A stretch of DNA of 64,000 nucleotides from Deltaproteobacteria bacterium (GCA_016874755.1 VGTH01000009.1:68933-132932); one strand, 5' to 3'; shown: positions 7,660 through 17,560, counted from the first letter of the stretch. Made by a program: numbers and translations. Notes: generated by a model from the letters alone, not told the origin.

Positions 7660-8688
7660 TTAAGCGGTCTCTTTCTGCTGGGCGCGCTTGCGCGCGTCTA
7701 TCTCTTCACGCGGCGGAAAGTGGTCGACCTTCATGCCCAGCTCCAAGCCCATTTCGCGCAGGATCTCCTTGATCTCGTTGAGCGACTTGTGGCCAAAGTT
7801 CTTGGTCTTGAGCATTTCCTGCTCTGATTTCTGCACCAGCTCGCCGATGTATTTGATATCGGCGTTTTGCAAACAGTTTTGCGAGCGCACGGAAAACTCT
7901 AACTCATCGACGCTGCGGAACAGATTGTCGTTAAGCGGAATCGACGGCCCATCGTCGCGCTTTTCGGCGCGCGGCTCGTCCTGAAAGTTGACGAAAATGC
8001 TCAGCTGGTCTTGCAAAATCTTGGCGGCGTAGGCCATGGCATCGTCGGGCTTGACGCTGCCGTCGGTGTGCACTTCAAATACGATGCGGTCATAGTCGGT
8101 GCGCTGGCCGACGCGCGCGTTGGTGACACTGAAGTTTACTTTGCGCACCGGCGAGAAGACCGCGTCGATGAAAATCGTGTCCACCGGCAGGTTTTCTTCC
8201 TTGTTGCGCTCCGCCGGCACGTAGCCGCGGCCCAGCTTGGCGATCATTTCCATTTCCAACTTGGCATCGCGCGACAGAGTGGCGATCTTATGCTCGGGGT
8301 TGAGCACTTCGATGGACGGCGGCGCAATGATATCCTTCGCCGTCACCACGCCAGGCCCCTTGGCTTCGATCTTCAATGTTTGCGCCTCGCCCTCATGGGC
8401 GCGCAGGCGCACTTCTTTCAAATTCAAAATGATATCGGTGACGTCCTCGGTAACGCCGGCAACGGTCGAGAACTCATGTAGAATGCCTTTGATGCGCACG
8501 GCGACGATCGATGCGCCCATGAGCGAAGACAAGAGGATGCGGCGCAGCGAATTGCCGATGGTCTGGCCATAGCCGCGCTCAAAGGGCTCAGCGTAAAACT
8601 TACCGTACGTGGCGCCCAGGCTCTTTTCATCCACCTCCAATTGCTTCGGTTTAATCAACTCCTCCCAATGTTTATACATGATGGACAT
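7660..8688 (-). CDS. rpoA: RNA polymerase alpha subunit
   Basis: RpoA (342 residues) nucleates RNA polymerase assembly. The N-terminal dimerisation domain (about 1-235) shows the conserved [17 protein letters not shown] motif. After an acidic linker, the C-terminal domain (about 265-325) carries the DNA/activator-contacting helix-hairpin-helix block SVRSQNCL, then [14 protein letters not shown]. It lies between rpsD and rplQ as in most bacteria. Confidence 0.98.
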   Translation of the reverse strand: MSIMYKHWEELIKPKQLEVDEKSLGATYGKFYAEPFERGYGQTIGNSLRRILLSSLMGASIVAVRIKGILHEFSTVAGVTEDVTDIILNLKEVRLRAHEGEAQTLKIEAKGPGVVTAKDIIAPPSIEVLNPEHKIATLSRDAKLEMEMIAKLGRGYVPAERNKEENLPVDTIFIDAVFSPVRKVNFSVTNARVGQRTDYDRIVFEVHTDGSVKPDDAMAYAAKILQDQLSIFVNFQDEPRAEKRDDGPSIPLNDNLFRSVDELEFSVRSQNCLQNADIKYIGELVQKSEQEMLKTKNFGHKSLNEIKEILREMGLELGMKVDHFPPREEIDARKRAQQKETA

Positions 8689-8709
8689 GGTTTCTCCCCG
8701 CTATCCGAA

Positions 8710-9336
8710 TTACTTCGAATACAACTCGACGATCAATTTTTCGTTTATGGGCATCGTAATGTCGCTGCGCGTGGGGAAGATTTTGATGCGCCCGCTAAAC
8801 GATTCGCGGTCCAACTCCGCCCAATCCGGCACGCCGCGGCGCTGTGCCCCTTCGAGCGCGGTCAACACGCGGCCCATCTGCCGGCTCTTTTCTTTGATGG
8901 AAATGACATCGCCCACGCGCACGGAATACGAAGGAATATTGACCTTCTTGCCGTTCACCAAAATATGCCCTTGGCGCACCAGGGTGCGCGCCTCGGCGCG
9001 CGAGCTGGAAAAGCCAAGCCGGTAGGTGGCGTTGTCAAGGCGCCGTTCCAGCAAAATCAACAGGGTCTCGCCGGTAATACCTTTAGTACGCGCCGCTTCG
9101 GCAAAGGTACGGCGAAATTGATTTTCCAATAGGCCGTACATGCGCTTGACCTTTTGTTTTTCGCGCAGCTGAATGCTGTACTCGGAAAACTTCGGCCGCC
9201 CTTGGCCGTGCTGCCCTGGCGGATAGTTGCGCCGTTCGATGGCGCACTTGTCGGAATAGCAGCGCTCACCCTTGAGAAACAGCTTTAAATTCTCGCGCCG
9301 GCATAGGCGGCACACGGAATCGGTGTATCTAGCCAA
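8710..9336 (-). CDS. rpsD: 30S ribosomal protein S4, zinc-type
   Basis: S4 (208 residues) is a primary 16S rRNA binder and assembly initiator. The N-terminus contains four cysteines at C9, C12, C26 and C31, the zinc-binding form. An S4 RNA-binding domain follows ([20 protein letters not shown], then [14 protein letters not shown]). The C-terminus ends ELYSK as usual. It lies in the alpha operon between rpsK and rpoA; S4 commonly represses this operon, but the mRNA site was not resolved here. Confidence 0.97.
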   Translation of the reverse strand: MARYTDSVCRLCRRENLKLFLKGERCYSDKCAIERRNYPPGQHGQGRPKFSEYSIQLREKQKVKRMYGLLENQFRRTFAEAARTKGITGETLLILLERRLDNATYRLGFSSSRAEARTLVRQGHILVNGKKVNIPSYSVRVGDVISIKEKSRQMGRVLTALEGAQRRGVPDWAELDRESFSGRIKIFPTRSDITMPINEKLIVELYSK

Positions 9337-9355
9337 TCCTTCCTCCTCTCGCTAA

Positions 9356-9793
9356 TCAAACCCGTCGACGCTTCGGCGGACGGCAACCATTGTGGGGTAT
9401 CGGGGTTACGTCTTTGATCAAGCTAATGTTGATACCGGCGGACTGTAACGCGCGCAACGCCGATTCCCGGCCGGCGCCCGGGCCGCGCACGAAAATTTGC
9501 ACGCTGCGCAAGCCATGGTCCATCGCTTTCTTTGCCGCGCTATCGGCGGCTTGCTGGGCCGCGAAGGGAGTCCCCTTGCGCGAGCCTTTGAAACCCATGG
9601 CACCGGCGCTCGACCAGGAAATCACGTTGCCTTGATAGTCGGTAATCGTGATGATGGTGTTGTTAAACGTCGAATGGATGTGCACCACGCCTTCGGCGAT
9701 GTTTTTTCTGCCGCGCCGCTTGCGCGCCGCCGCCTTATCTTCGCCCTTACCGGCTTCTTTTTTCTCTTCGCCGCCTTCGTCAGCTCTTGCCAT
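9356..9793 (-). CDS. rpsK: 30S ribosomal protein S11
   Basis: S11 (145 residues) is a platform protein that contacts the mRNA near the E site. The conserved core [20 protein letters not shown] and the C-terminal [18 protein letters not shown] are present. The first 25 residues are a charged Glu/Lys extension, which makes it somewhat longer than the usual 125-130. It lies between rpsM and rpsD. Confidence 0.97.
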   Translation of the reverse strand: MARADEGGEEKKEAGKGEDKAAARKRRGRKNIAEGVVHIHSTFNNTIITITDYQGNVISWSSAGAMGFKGSRKGTPFAAQQAADSAAKKAMDHGLRSVQIFVRGPGAGRESALRALQSAGINISLIKDVTPIPHNGCRPPKRRRV

Positions 9794-9816
9794 AAAATCG
9801 ATTCTCCTAAATTCGC

Positions 9817-10200
9817 TTAGCCCTTGGACGGCGCTTGTTTCTTGCCGGCCACCGTCTTACGCGGCCCCTTGCGCGTGCGCGCATTGGTGTGGGTGCGCTG
9901 CCCGTGCACCGGCAGATTCCTGCGATGGCGCAAACCGCGATAGGAGTTCATATCGAGGTGGCGCTTGATATTCGCCGTCACGTCGCGGCGCAGATCGCCT
10001 TCGACTTTGTAGCTTTGATCGATGACAGTGCGGATCTTGACGACGTCATCGTCGGTCAAATCGTCGCTCTTGAGATCGAGGTTGATACCCGCCTGTTTCA
10101 GGATGCTTCGCGACATGCTCCGGCCAATGCCATAAATGTAGGTTAGCGCAACTTCCATGCGCTTGGCCCGGGGTAGATCAACGCCTGCGATACGCGCCAT
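9817..10200 (-). CDS. rpsM: 30S ribosomal protein S13
   Basis: S13 (127 residues) sits in the head of the 30S subunit and contacts tRNA and the 50S subunit. The N-terminal helix-two-turn-helix ([26 protein letters not shown]) and the C-terminal basic tail ([16 protein letters not shown]) are conserved. It opens the alpha operon here and is separated from rpmJ by a repeat-containing spacer. Confidence 0.97.
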   Translation of the reverse strand: MARIAGVDLPRAKRMEVALTYIYGIGRSMSRSILKQAGINLDLKSDDLTDDDVVKIRTVIDQSYKVEGDLRRDVTANIKRHLDMNSYRGLRHRRNLPVHGQRTHTNARTRKGPRKTVAGKKQAPSKG

Positions 10201-10215
10201 AGATCCTCACTTCGT

Positions 10216-10279
10216 TCGGAATTTCAAATTCCAGATCCCAAATTTCAGATTTCAGTGGCGGGCGACCAGCCGGTCGCCC
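10216..10279. repeat. Repeat-like insert with palindrome between rpsM and rpmJ
   Basis: The spacer carries an AT-rich motif whose first 15 bases (10216-10230, TCGGAATTTCAAATT) recur exactly at 53704-53718. A REP-like palindrome follows: GGGCGACC (10260-10267) and GGTCGCCC (10272-10279) with a 4-base loop. Both look like dispersed intergenic elements, not ribosomal regulatory sequence. Confidence 0.6.
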
Positions 10280-10299
10280 CTACAACTCTTTCGATTACA

Positions 10300-10413
10300 C
10301 TATCCTTGCCGCTGTTTGTGCTTGGTGTTTTCGCACAGCACGCGGACCACGCCCTTGCGCCGGATCACTTTGCATTTGTTACAAATCTTTTTCACCGAGG
10401 CTCTTACTTTCAC
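10300..10413 (-). CDS. rpmJ: 50S ribosomal protein L36, zinc-type
   Basis: L36 is 37 residues long, in the frame [20 protein letters not shown] and on to a C-terminal HKQRQG. The zinc ligands C11, C14, C27 and H32 are present. The start is GTG at 10411-10413, preceded by GGAG six bases upstream; no in-frame ATG exists. It lies between infA and rpsM as in most bacteria. Confidence 0.93.
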   Translation of the reverse strand: MKVRASVKKICNKCKVIRRKGVVRVLCENTKHKQRQG

Positions 10414-10422
10414 GACTCGCTC

Positions 10423-10641
10423 CTATCGCTCGCGGAACACGATTCGGCCGCGCGCCAAATCGTAGGGCGACAGCTCGATTTTCACCTTGTCGCCCGGCAG
10501 AATTTTGATGTAGTGCATGCGCATCTTGCCGGAAATATGGGCCAGGACTTTGTGACCGTTGTCCAACTTAACGCGAAACATCGCGTTGGGCAGAGTCTCT
10601 AGCACCGTGCCGGTGACTTCGATCGCATCTTCTTTAGCCAT
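10423..10641 (-). CDS. infA: Translation initiation factor IF-1
   Basis: IF-1 (72 residues) binds the 30S A site during initiation. It is a single S1/OB fold, with [40 protein letters not shown] and the C-terminal [15 protein letters not shown] block all in place. It starts 30 bases after map and precedes rpmJ by 9 bases, the classical secY-adk-map-infA-rpmJ order. Confidence 0.98.
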   Translation of the reverse strand: MAKEDAIEVTGTVLETLPNAMFRVKLDNGHKVLAHISGKMRMHYIKILPGDKVKIELSPYDLARGRIVFRER

Positions 10642-10671
10642 AGATTGCTTCGCGCATCTGCTTACATCCCA

Positions 10672-11430
10672 TTAAAGTTGGCTCAAAATGTACGGACCGT
10701 TCTTGGTCACCGCTACCGAGTGCTCAAAATGCGCCGCCAGGCTGCCGTCCTTGGTCACCGCGGTCCAGCCGTCGTCGAGAATCTCCACTTCGTAGCCGCC
10801 GATGTTGACCATGGGTTCGATCGCCAGCACCATGCCTTCCTTCAGACGGATGCCGCGGTCTGGCTCGCCGTAGTTCGGCACCGGCGGCTCCTCGTGCAGC
10901 CTCTTGCCGATGCCATGGCCGACAAACGCGCGCACCACCGAATAGCCGGCGCCCTCGGCAATCTCCTGCACGCGATGGCCCAAGTCGCCGAGCCGTTTAC
11001 CTTCATGCAGCTGCTGGATCGCTTCATAGAGCGAATGCTCTGTCACTGCCATCAGCCGCCGCGCCTCGTCGCTTATCTTTCCCACCCCCACCGTCACCGC
11101 CGAATCGCCATAAAAACCTTCGTAAATCACACCGTAGTCGAGGCCAATGATATCGCCTTCGCGCAACGCCCGGTTGGACGGTATGCCGTGAACGATTTCG
11201 TTGTTCACCGACGCGCACAAGCAGCGCGGATAAATCCGCCCGGCAACGTTGTAGCCTTTGAACGCCGGGATGGCGCTTCTCTTTAGCGTCATCTCTTCGG
11301 CGATGGCGTCGAGATCCAAAGTCGTAACGCCCGGGGCCACACTTTTCTTTAGCTCCTCCAGCACCTCCGCAACAATCACATTTGCCCGCCGCATGATCCC
11401 GATTTCTCGAGCCGTCTTGAGCGAGATCAC
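10672..11430 (-). CDS. map: Methionine aminopeptidase, type I
   Basis: Map (252 residues) removes the initiator methionine from nascent proteins. The pita-bread fold metal ligands can be read as D98, D109, H172, E205 and E236, with H81 as the conserved substrate-side histidine. The motifs are IIGLDYG, GFYGDSA, FVGHGIG and LAIEP. It lacks the N-terminal zinc finger of type Ic enzymes. The start overlaps the adk stop by 4 bases (ATGA), so it is translationally coupled to adk. Confidence 0.97.
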   Translation of the reverse strand: MISLKTAREIGIMRRANVIVAEVLEELKKSVAPGVTTLDLDAIAEEMTLKRSAIPAFKGYNVAGRIYPRCLCASVNNEIVHGIPSNRALREGDIIGLDYGVIYEGFYGDSAVTVGVGKISDEARRLMAVTEHSLYEAIQQLHEGKRLGDLGHRVQEIAEGAGYSVVRAFVGHGIGKRLHEEPPVPNYGEPDRGIRLKEGMVLAIEPMVNIGGYEVEILDDGWTAVTKDGSLAAHFEHSVAVTKNGPYILSQL

Positions 11431-12092
11431 TGCACTAAATCTCCTAGCGCCGCATACACCCGGGTGCGAATCTCATCGATAGTGCCGACCCCATCCACCT
11501 CACGCAACAAACCTTGCTTGGCGTAGTAGCTCGCCAGCGGCGCCGTCTGACTTTCGTAAACATCGAGACGCTTCTTAATGGTGGCTTCCTGATCGTCGTC
11601 CCGCTGAAACAACTCGCCGCCGCACTTATCGCATACCCCCTGAGCGCGGGGCGGGTCGAAGGTAATATGGAACAGCGCGCCGCATTTCCGGCAAGTGCGG
11701 CGACCGGACAACCGTTCAACGATTTCGGCGTGCGGCACCCGCACCGAAAGCACGCAATTGAGCGGCTGCCCCATGCGTTTCAACGTTGCGTCCAGGCTTT
11801 CGGCCTGGGGGATGGTGCGCGGAAAGCCGTCAAGGATAAAACCCTGCTTGCAATCGTCAGCCGCCAGGCGCTCGCCGACTATGTTGATAATCAGATCGTC
11901 GGGCACCAGCGCACCTCGGTTCATGAAATCGGCGGCCTGTTTGCCCAACGCGGTCTGATCGGCTACTGCCTTGCGCAAGATATCCCCCGTCGATATCTGC
12001 GGCGCAGCAAACTTTTCTTGCAACAGCTTCGCTTGAGTGCCCTTGCCTGCCCCGGGCGCACCCAGCAAAACCAGCCGAATTGCCTTGGCCAA
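11427..12092 (-). CDS. adk: Adenylate kinase, zinc-LID type
   Basis: Adk (221 residues) interconverts ATP + AMP and 2 ADP. The P-loop is G11-A-P-G-A-G-K17-G-T19. The DGFPRT motif is present, and the long LID domain holds a zinc site formed by C134, C137, C154 and C157. The start chosen is TTG at 12090-12092: it lies 2 bases after the secY stop, has GAGG six bases upstream and leaves the normal N-terminus. The open frame runs on to 12524, but that extension overlaps secY and is not credible. Confidence 0.93.
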   Translation of the reverse strand: MAKAIRLVLLGAPGAGKGTQAKLLQEKFAAPQISTGDILRKAVADQTALGKQAADFMNRGALVPDDLIINIVGERLAADDCKQGFILDGFPRTIPQAESLDATLKRMGQPLNCVLSVRVPHAEIVERLSGRRTCRKCGALFHITFDPPRAQGVCDKCGGELFQRDDDQEATIKKRLDVYESQTAPLASYYAKQGLLREVDGVGTIDEIRTRVYAALGDLVQ

Positions 12093-12094
12093 GC

Positions 12095-13405
12095 CTACCC
12101 TCGTCTCCCGCGCAGCCGGCCTCGCTTCATGAAACCCTCGTAGTTGCGCGAAATCAGGTGCGTCTCTATTTGGGCCACGGTGTCGAGGGCAACGCCAACG
12201 ACGATCAACAGCGCCGTGCCGCCAAAGTAAAAGGGCACGTTGAACTGACCCACTAAGATCGTCGGCAAGAGCGATACGATGCAAAGATAAATAGCGCCGC
12301 TCAACGTGATGCGTGACAGCACGCGCTCGATAAACTCGGCGGTCTTCGGGCCGGGCCGAATGCCCGGAATATAACCGCCAAACTTCTTCATGTTCTCGGC
12401 GACGTCCGCCGGATTGAAAACCACAGCGGTGTAGAAAAACGCAAAAAAGATAATCAAGACGACAAAAACGACATCGTGCAGCCAGGCACCGGGAGCGAGA
12501 GCCGTGGAGACCGCTTGCACCCAAGGATAGTTGGCAAACTGCGCCAGCGTTGCCGGAAAGATCAAGATCGACGAGGCAAAGATCGGCGGAATCACGTTGG
12601 CGGTGTTGATCTTGAGCGGCAAATGCGAAGTCTGGCCGCCGTACATTTTGCGCCCGACGACGCGTTTGGCATATTGGACCTGAATCCGCCGTTGACCCCG
12701 CTCGACAAAAATGATGGCGCCCACCACAAGCACGCTCAGGACCAAAATCAGCAGGGCCACCAGCACACCCATCTCACCCTCGCGAACAAATTGGAAAGTA
12801 GTGGCCACGGCCGACGGCAGCCCGGCCACTATGCCAGCAAAGATGATCAGCGAAATGCCGTTACCGATGCCCCGTTCGGTGATCTGCTCGCCCAGCCACA
12901 TGATAAACGCGGTGCCGGAAGTCAGGGTGATCACGGTCATGATGCGGAAATTCCAGCCCGGGTCGAGCACCAAACTATGGCCACCTGGGCCGCGCGTGCC
13001 TTCCAATCCGACGCTGATCATGATGCCTTGAACGATCGACAAGACCACCGTGCCATAGCGCGTGTACTGGGTAATTTTCCGGCGGCCGGCTTCACCTTCT
13101 TTGGATAGCCGCTCCAGATACGGAAAGACGACCGTCAGCAATTGCAGGATAATCGACGCGCTGATGTAGGGCATGATACCCAACGAAAAAACCGAAAACT
13201 GTTCCAGCGCGCCGCCCGAAAATAGGTTGAGAAAGCCGAACAGCGTGCCCTTTTGTTGTTCGAAAAAAGCCGCCATCGCCTGGCGATCGATTCCCGGCGT
13301 CGGCACGTGAACGCCCAAGCGGTAAACCGCTAGCATCGCCGCGGTAAACAACAGCCGCTTCTTGAGCTCGGGAACGCGCGCCGCGTTCTGAAATCCACTA
13401 AGCAT
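12095..13405 (-). CDS. secY: Protein translocase subunit SecY
   Basis: SecY (436 residues) forms the channel of the general secretion pathway. About ten membrane helices can be seen. Family landmarks are the N-terminal [20 protein letters not shown], the plug region after [30 protein letters not shown], and the loop [17 protein letters not shown]. It overlaps the rplO stop by 8 bases and is followed by adk after 2 bases. Its partner secE lies at 36483. Confidence 0.97.
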   Translation of the reverse strand: MLSGFQNAARVPELKKRLLFTAAMLAVYRLGVHVPTPGIDRQAMAAFFEQQKGTLFGFLNLFSGGALEQFSVFSLGIMPYISASIILQLLTVVFPYLERLSKEGEAGRRKITQYTRYGTVVLSIVQGIMISVGLEGTRGPGGHSLVLDPGWNFRIMTVITLTSGTAFIMWLGEQITERGIGNGISLIIFAGIVAGLPSAVATTFQFVREGEMGVLVALLILVLSVLVVGAIIFVERGQRRIQVQYAKRVVGRKMYGGQTSHLPLKINTANVIPPIFASSILIFPATLAQFANYPWVQAVSTALAPGAWLHDVVFVVLIIFFAFFYTAVVFNPADVAENMKKFGGYIPGIRPGPKTAEFIERVLSRITLSGAIYLCIVSLLPTILVGQFNVPFYFGGTALLIVVGVALDTVAQIETHLISRNYEGFMKRGRLRGRRG

Positions 13406-13850
13406 GGATCGCGATCAACTCCGTCTTGCCGCCGGCTGCTTCGATTTTTTCTTTGGCTTTGGCGGAAAACCCGTGGGCTTTGACCGTCAACGCTTTGGAC
13501 AACGCGCCGTCGCCAAGAATTTTCACTTGCCGCTCTTTGCCGCGCACCAAACCCTTTTCTGACAGGGCTTGCGGCGTAATCTCACTGCCAGCATCGAAGA
13601 CTTCGAGCTGCTGCAAATTAATCACCGCCACGTCCACTTTAAAAGGGCTACGAAAGCCGCGCTTTGGCAGGCGCCGCTGCAGCGGCATCTGACCGCCTTC
13701 GAAGCCGGGGGCGATATTGCCGCCGGAGCGCGCCCCTTGACCTTTGTGACCACGGCAAGAAGTTTTGCCATGCCCCGAGCCGTCACCCCGCCCCACCCGC
13801 TTGCGCTTGCGATTTGACCCGGGAGCCGGTTTCAGTTCATCCAGTTTCAT
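13398..13850 (-). CDS. rplO: 50S ribosomal protein L15
   Basis: L15 (150 residues) is a late-assembly 23S rRNA binder. The glycine/arginine-rich N-terminal arm ([20 protein letters not shown]) is followed by a compact C-terminal domain. It begins only 2 bases after rpsE, so the rpmD (L30) gene that usually lies between them is absent. Confidence 0.97.
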   Translation of the reverse strand: MKLDELKPAPGSNRKRKRVGRGDGSGHGKTSCRGHKGQGARSGGNIAPGFEGGQMPLQRRLPKRGFRSPFKVDVAVINLQQLEVFDAGSEITPQALSEKGLVRGKERQVKILGDGALSKALTVKAHGFSAKAKEKIEAAGGKTELIAIHA

Positions 13851-13852
13851 GA

Positions 13853-14350
13853 TTAGCGAATCTCCGCCAAAACTTTACCGCGCCGATCGGCGATCTCGTC
13901 GGGCGTGCGCAGATCGCGCAAGGCCTCGAAGGTCGCCTTCACCATGTTGTGCGGATTGTTAGAGCCAATGCATTTGGTCAATACATTTTGAATGCCCGCC
14001 GCCTCCACCACCGCCCGCACGCCGCCGCCCGCGATAACGCCGGTTCCATCGGAGGCGGGCTTGAGCATGACATAGCCCGCGCCAAAATGACCGGTCACTT
14101 CAAACGGAATCGTGCCGTCCATGACCGGCACACGGATCAGATTCTTCTTGGCCTGCTCAAGGCCCTTGCGAATCGCTTCCGGCACCTCGTTCGCTTTACC
14201 CATGCCGTAACCGACCACCGCGTGATTGTCCCCAACCACCACCAGCGCGCTGAAACTAAAGCGTCGCCCACCCTTGACCACTTTGGCAACGCGGCTGATG
14301 TGAACGACTTTTTCTTTGAGCTCTAGACCCTGCGAGTCAATCCGTTCCAA
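13853..14350 (-). CDS. rpsE: 30S ribosomal protein S5
   Basis: S5 (165 residues) acts in mRNA entry and decoding fidelity. The S5 double-stranded-RNA-binding fold shows [20 protein letters not shown] and [11 protein letters not shown]. The C-terminal domain shows [17 protein letters not shown] and [10 protein letters not shown]. It lies in the spc operon between rplR and rplO. Confidence 0.97.
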   Translation of the reverse strand: MERIDSQGLELKEKVVHISRVAKVVKGGRRFSFSALVVVGDNHAVVGYGMGKANEVPEAIRKGLEQAKKNLIRVPVMDGTIPFEVTGHFGAGYVMLKPASDGTGVIAGGGVRAVVEAAGIQNVLTKCIGSNNPHNMVKATFEALRDLRTPDEIADRRGKVLAEIR

Positions 14351-14377
14351 AGAGACCTCATCTTCGCGCTAGCGCGG

Positions 14378-14731
14378 TTAAAATTGCAATCCGCCTTCAC
14401 GGGCGCCGTCGGCCACCGCTTTGACGCGGCCGTGATAGAGAAATCCGTTGCGGTCGAAAACCACCTGATTAATATTTTTTTCTCTGCACAGCTTGGCAAG
14501 CGCCATCCCCACCTGTTTCGCGACTTCAATGCCCTTGCCGTCATGGATGCCGTCCGACAGGCTCGAAACCGCCGCCAAGGTTTTGCCTTGAGCGTCGGAA
14601 ATCACTTGCGCATAGATGTGCTTATTGCTGCGAAACACACAAACCCGCGGCCGCGCGTCGCTGCCCGTGAGCTTCTTACGCACCCGCGCTTGGCGCCGCA
14701 CCCGTGGGCTAATATTCTTCTTGCTCGACAT
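14378..14731 (-). CDS. rplR: 50S ribosomal protein L18
   Basis: L18 (117 residues) binds 5S rRNA with L5. The basic N-terminus (VRRQARVRKKLTGSDARPR) and the core RVCVFRSNKHIYAQVI are conserved. The C-terminus keeps VVFDRNGFLYHGRVKAVADG. It is in the normal spc-operon position, rplF-rplR-rpsE. Confidence 0.97.
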   Translation of the reverse strand: MSSKKNISPRVRRQARVRKKLTGSDARPRVCVFRSNKHIYAQVISDAQGKTLAAVSSLSDGIHDGKGIEVAKQVGMALAKLCREKNINQVVFDRNGFLYHGRVKAVADGAREGGLQF

Positions 14732-14754
14732 AGACCAACCTCAAAAACTCAAAA

Positions 14755-15306
14755 CTAAGAGCCGCCGCCGGAACCCACGGCCTTGCCGGCTTTGCGTTTA
14801 ATAAATTCTTCACGGTACTTGATGCCCTTGCCCTTGTACGGTTCCGGGCCGCGCAGCTCGCGAATCTTGGCCGCGGTCTCGCCCAGCACCTGGCGGTCAG
14901 CGCCGCTCAAGGTGATCACCACCTGCCGTTCCACCGCCGCCGAGATCCCCGCAGGCAGCTTAAACACCACGGGATGCGAATAGCCGAGCGTCATGTGCAC
15001 CTCTTGGCCCTTGACTTCGGCGCGGTAGCCAACGCCGTTAATCTCCAGCACGCGGCTAAAACCGGCGCTTACCCCTTGGGCCATGTTGGCGATCAGTTTG
15101 CGTGTCAGGCCATGCAGTGCACGCATCTTGCGCTCGTCGTTGGCGCGCTCGACCCGCACTACGTTGCCGTCGACTTTGACGCTAACGCCCGCGGGAATCG
15201 AGGTTTGCAACTTCCCCTTGGGACCTTCGAGCCGCACGTCGCTGCTTTGCACGGCGATCTTGACCCCGTTGGGGATAGTGATGGGCAGCTTTCCAATACG
15301 CGACAC
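14755..15306 (-). CDS. rplF: 50S ribosomal protein L6
   Basis: L6 (183 residues) lies near the factor-binding site at the L7/L12 stalk base. It has two related alpha-beta domains; the C-terminal L6 signature is PEPYKGKGIKYREEFIKRK. The protein ends with a small Gly/Ser tail. It lies 39 bases after rpsH in the spc operon. Confidence 0.97.
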   Translation of the reverse strand: MSRIGKLPITIPNGVKIAVQSSDVRLEGPKGKLQTSIPAGVSVKVDGNVVRVERANDERKMRALHGLTRKLIANMAQGVSAGFSRVLEINGVGYRAEVKGQEVHMTLGYSHPVVFKLPAGISAAVERQVVITLSGADRQVLGETAAKIRELRGPEPYKGKGIKYREEFIKRKAGKAVGSGGGS

Positions 15307-15345
15307 TTTACACCTCTAAAAGCACCGAGGGTTGCTACACTCCGC

Positions 15346-15750
15346 TTACCAAATCGAACACAACAGCTCGCCGCCGACCTTGGCTTTCTGTGCTTCACGG
15401 TCCACCAGAATCCCACGCGGCGTCGATAAGATATTGATGCCCAGGCCTTTACGGATCGGCGTTACATCCTGGGTGCCGACATAGACACGGCGGCCAGGGC
15501 TGCTGACCCGCTTCATGCCGGCAATGATCGGCCGATTCTCACGGTCAAAGCGCAGTTGAATCAGCAGCTCATCGCCGCCGCCTGCAGCGGCTTTGACTTT
15601 TTTCAGCTCTTTTAAATAACCTTCATCGACCATCACCTTGGCGATGTTTTCTTTCACTCGCGAGTAGGGCACCGAAACTTTTTGGTGGCGCGCCCGAGCG
15701 GCGTTGCGAATGCGGGTTAGCATATCGGCGATTGGATCAGTCATTCCCAT
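15346..15750 (-). CDS. rpsH: 30S ribosomal protein S8
   Basis: S8 (134 residues) binds the central domain of 16S rRNA and in many bacteria represses the spc operon. The N-terminal MTDPIADMLTRIRNAARAR and the C-terminal STPRGILVDREAQKAKVGGE motifs are conserved. It lies 15 bases after rpsN. Confidence 0.97.
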   Translation of the reverse strand: MGMTDPIADMLTRIRNAARARHQKVSVPYSRVKENIAKVMVDEGYLKELKKVKAAAGGGDELLIQLRFDRENRPIIAGMKRVSSPGRRVYVGTQDVTPIRKGLGINILSTPRGILVDREAQKAKVGGELLCSIW

Positions 15751-15765
15751 GTGAATCTCCGCTGC

Positions 15766-15951
15766 CTACCAGCTGGCCTTGATCAAACCCGGAATATGGC
15801 CCTTGCGCGCATGATCGCGCAGGCACAGCCGGCACATGCGAAAGCGCCGAAAAAAGGCGCGCGCCCGGCCGCAGAGCGGGCAGCGATTGTATTCTCGCAC
15901 TTTGAACTTATTCGGTCGTTCCGCTTTGATTCGTAGACAAGTCTTCGCCAA
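15766..15951 (-). CDS. rpsN: 30S ribosomal protein S14, zinc (type Z) form
   Basis: S14 type Z is 61 residues long with a C24-P-L-C27 and C40-R-L-C43 zinc site and the usual C-terminal GHIPGLIKASW. The start is TTG at 15949-15951, giving the normal N-terminus MAKTCLRIKAERPNKFKVRE, with GGGAG seven bases upstream. The frame is open for 20 codons further upstream, but that stretch has no family match. It lies in the spc operon between rplE and rpsH. Confidence 0.95.
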   Translation of the reverse strand: MAKTCLRIKAERPNKFKVREYNRCPLCGRARAFFRRFRMCRLCLRDHARKGHIPGLIKASW

Positions 15952-15970
15952 TGGCCTTCTCCCTAAAGTA

Positions 15971-16510
15971 TTAGCTCGCGAACGGCATTCCCATAAGCTT
16001 AAGCAGGGCACGCCCTTCCGGGTCCGACTTTGCAGTCGTCGTTATCGTGATTGTCATGCCTCGGGTTTTATCCACCTTGTCGGCGGAGATCTCCGGGAAA
16101 ATGATCTGCTCGCGCAGCCCCAGCGAGTAGTTGCCGCGACCGTCGAAGGACTTGTCCGAGATGCCCTTGAAGTCGCGGACCCGCGGCAGCGCCACGTGGA
16201 TCAGGCGGTCGAGAAACTCATACATGCGCTCGCGCCGGAGGGTAACCATGCAGCCGATCGGAATGCCCTCGCGCAGTTTGAAATTGGCGATGGCTTTTTT
16301 GGCCTTAGTCACCACCGGTTTTTGCCCCGCGATGGCGGTAATATCGCCCACCGCACTGTCCACCACTTTGGCGTTTTGCGTCGCCTCGCCCAAACCGACG
16401 TTGATCGTAATCTTTTCCAAGCGCGGCACCTGCATGACGTTCTTGTAGTCAAACTCCTGCGTCATCGCCGCGACCACTTCGTTCTTATATTTGTCTTTCA
16501 GTCGTGCCAT
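15971..16510 (-). CDS. rplE: 50S ribosomal protein L5
   Basis: L5 (179 residues) binds 5S rRNA and contacts P-site tRNA. Conserved blocks are the N-terminal [30 protein letters not shown], and the C-terminal [20 protein letters not shown]. It lies in the spc operon, 9 bases after rplX. Confidence 0.97.
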   Translation of the reverse strand: MARLKDKYKNEVVAAMTQEFDYKNVMQVPRLEKITINVGLGEATQNAKVVDSAVGDITAIAGQKPVVTKAKKAIANFKLREGIPIGCMVTLRRERMYEFLDRLIHVALPRVRDFKGISDKSFDGRGNYSLGLREQIIFPEISADKVDKTRGMTITITTTAKSDPEGRALLKLMGMPFAS

Positions 16511-16519
16511 GGGCGTTTA

Positions 16520-16837
16520 TCAATCCAAAGCTTCATTGCAGCGCCGGCAAATACGGATTTTCTTGTCGTCACTTAAGATTTTATGACCGATGCGCACCGG
16601 CGCGTTGCACTTATCGCACATGATCATGATATTCGAGGCATGGATGGCGGCTTCCTTCTCGACAATACCGCCGGGTTGCTGCGGCCCTCTAGGCTTGCTG
16701 TGCCGCTTGACCATGTTGAGCCGCTCGACGATCACTCGGTCTTTGTCCGGCAGCACACGCAGGACCTTACCGGTCTTACCGCGTTCTTTGCCGGCAATGA
16801 CCATTACGCTGTCGTTTTTGCGAATCTCCACGCGCAC
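16520..16837 (-). CDS. rplX: 50S ribosomal protein L24
   Basis: L24 (105 residues) initiates 50S assembly. The KOW motif ([20 protein letters not shown]) is at the N-terminus. The C-terminal part carries two CxxC pairs (CDKC and CRRC), a zinc-ribbon-like arrangement found in many but not all bacterial L24 proteins. It lies in the spc operon between rplN and rplE. Confidence 0.97.
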   Translation of the reverse strand: MRVEIRKNDSVMVIAGKERGKTGKVLRVLPDKDRVIVERLNMVKRHSKPRGPQQPGGIVEKEAAIHASNIMIMCDKCNAPVRIGHKILSDDKKIRICRRCNEALD

Positions 16838-16867
16838 GTTCTCCCAAATTTCTTATACCGCCGCCGG

Positions 16868-17236
16868 CTACAATACTTCCGGAGCTAACGAAATAATTTT
16901 CATGAACTTCTTAGCGCGCAGCTCACGCGCCACCGGTCCAAAGATACGGGTGCCCACCGGTTCCTTTTGATTGTCGATCAACACCGCCGAATTATTATCG
17001 AAGCGAATGTACGAGCCGTCCGGCCGCCCAGTCTCCTTGGCGGTGCGCACCACCACCGCCTTCATGACATCGCCCTTTTTCACCTTGCCGTTGGGGATCG
17101 CTTCCTTGACAGCAACAACGATGATATCGCCAATCGCCGCATACTTGCGCTTGCTGCCGCCCAGCACTTTGATGCACTGAACCCGCCTCGCCCCCGAGTT
17201 ATCCGCCACATCCAACACCGTTTTTGTCTGAATCAT
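16868..17236 (-). CDS. rplN: 50S ribosomal protein L14
   Basis: L14 (122 residues) forms part of the intersubunit bridge. The signature [20 protein letters not shown] and the C-terminal [20 protein letters not shown] are present. It is the first gene of the spc gene order, 27 bases after rpsQ. Confidence 0.98.
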   Translation of the reverse strand: MIQTKTVLDVADNSGARRVQCIKVLGGSKRKYAAIGDIIVVAVKEAIPNGKVKKGDVMKAVVVRTAKETGRPDGSYIRFDNNSAVLIDNQKEPVGTRIFGPVARELRAKKFMKIISLAPEVL

Positions 17237-17263
17237 GATTCAACCTCGACCGGCTTCACCCCT

Positions 17264-17548
17264 TTAGGTACTCGCCGGCCCCGATTCCGTTGTCTTCGCG
17301 CGCTCTAAGACCTTGCTCACACGCCAACGCTTATCGCGGCTCAGTGGCCGGCATTCGACGATCATGACGCGATCGCCGATGTGGCATTGATTGGTTTCGT
17401 CATGGGCTTTTACTTTGGTGCGGCGCTTCATGTACTTTTTGTACTTTGGATCCATGACAGTGCGCTCCAGTGACACCACCACGGTTTTCTGCATCCGGTC
17501 GCTGACCACCAACCCATTGCGCTCTTTGGTTAAACCTCTCGTGCTCAT
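17264..17548 (-). CDS. rpsQ: 30S ribosomal protein S17
   Basis: S17 (94 residues) is an OB-fold primary 16S rRNA binder. The core GLVVSDRMQKTVVVSLERTV and the block GDRVMIVECRPLSRDKRWRV are conserved. It is the last gene of the S10 gene order, 12 bases after rpmC. Confidence 0.97.
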   Translation of the reverse strand: MSTRGLTKERNGLVVSDRMQKTVVVSLERTVMDPKYKKYMKRRTKVKAHDETNQCHIGDRVMIVECRPLSRDKRWRVSKVLERAKTTESGPAST

Positions 17549-17560
17549 GCTGCGCCCTTC

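Noticed and set aside
11427-12524. A 365-residue version of adenylate kinase
   Set aside because: The first ~144 codons overlap secY in another frame and match nothing; the P-loop N-terminus and a GAGG site place the start at TTG 12092.
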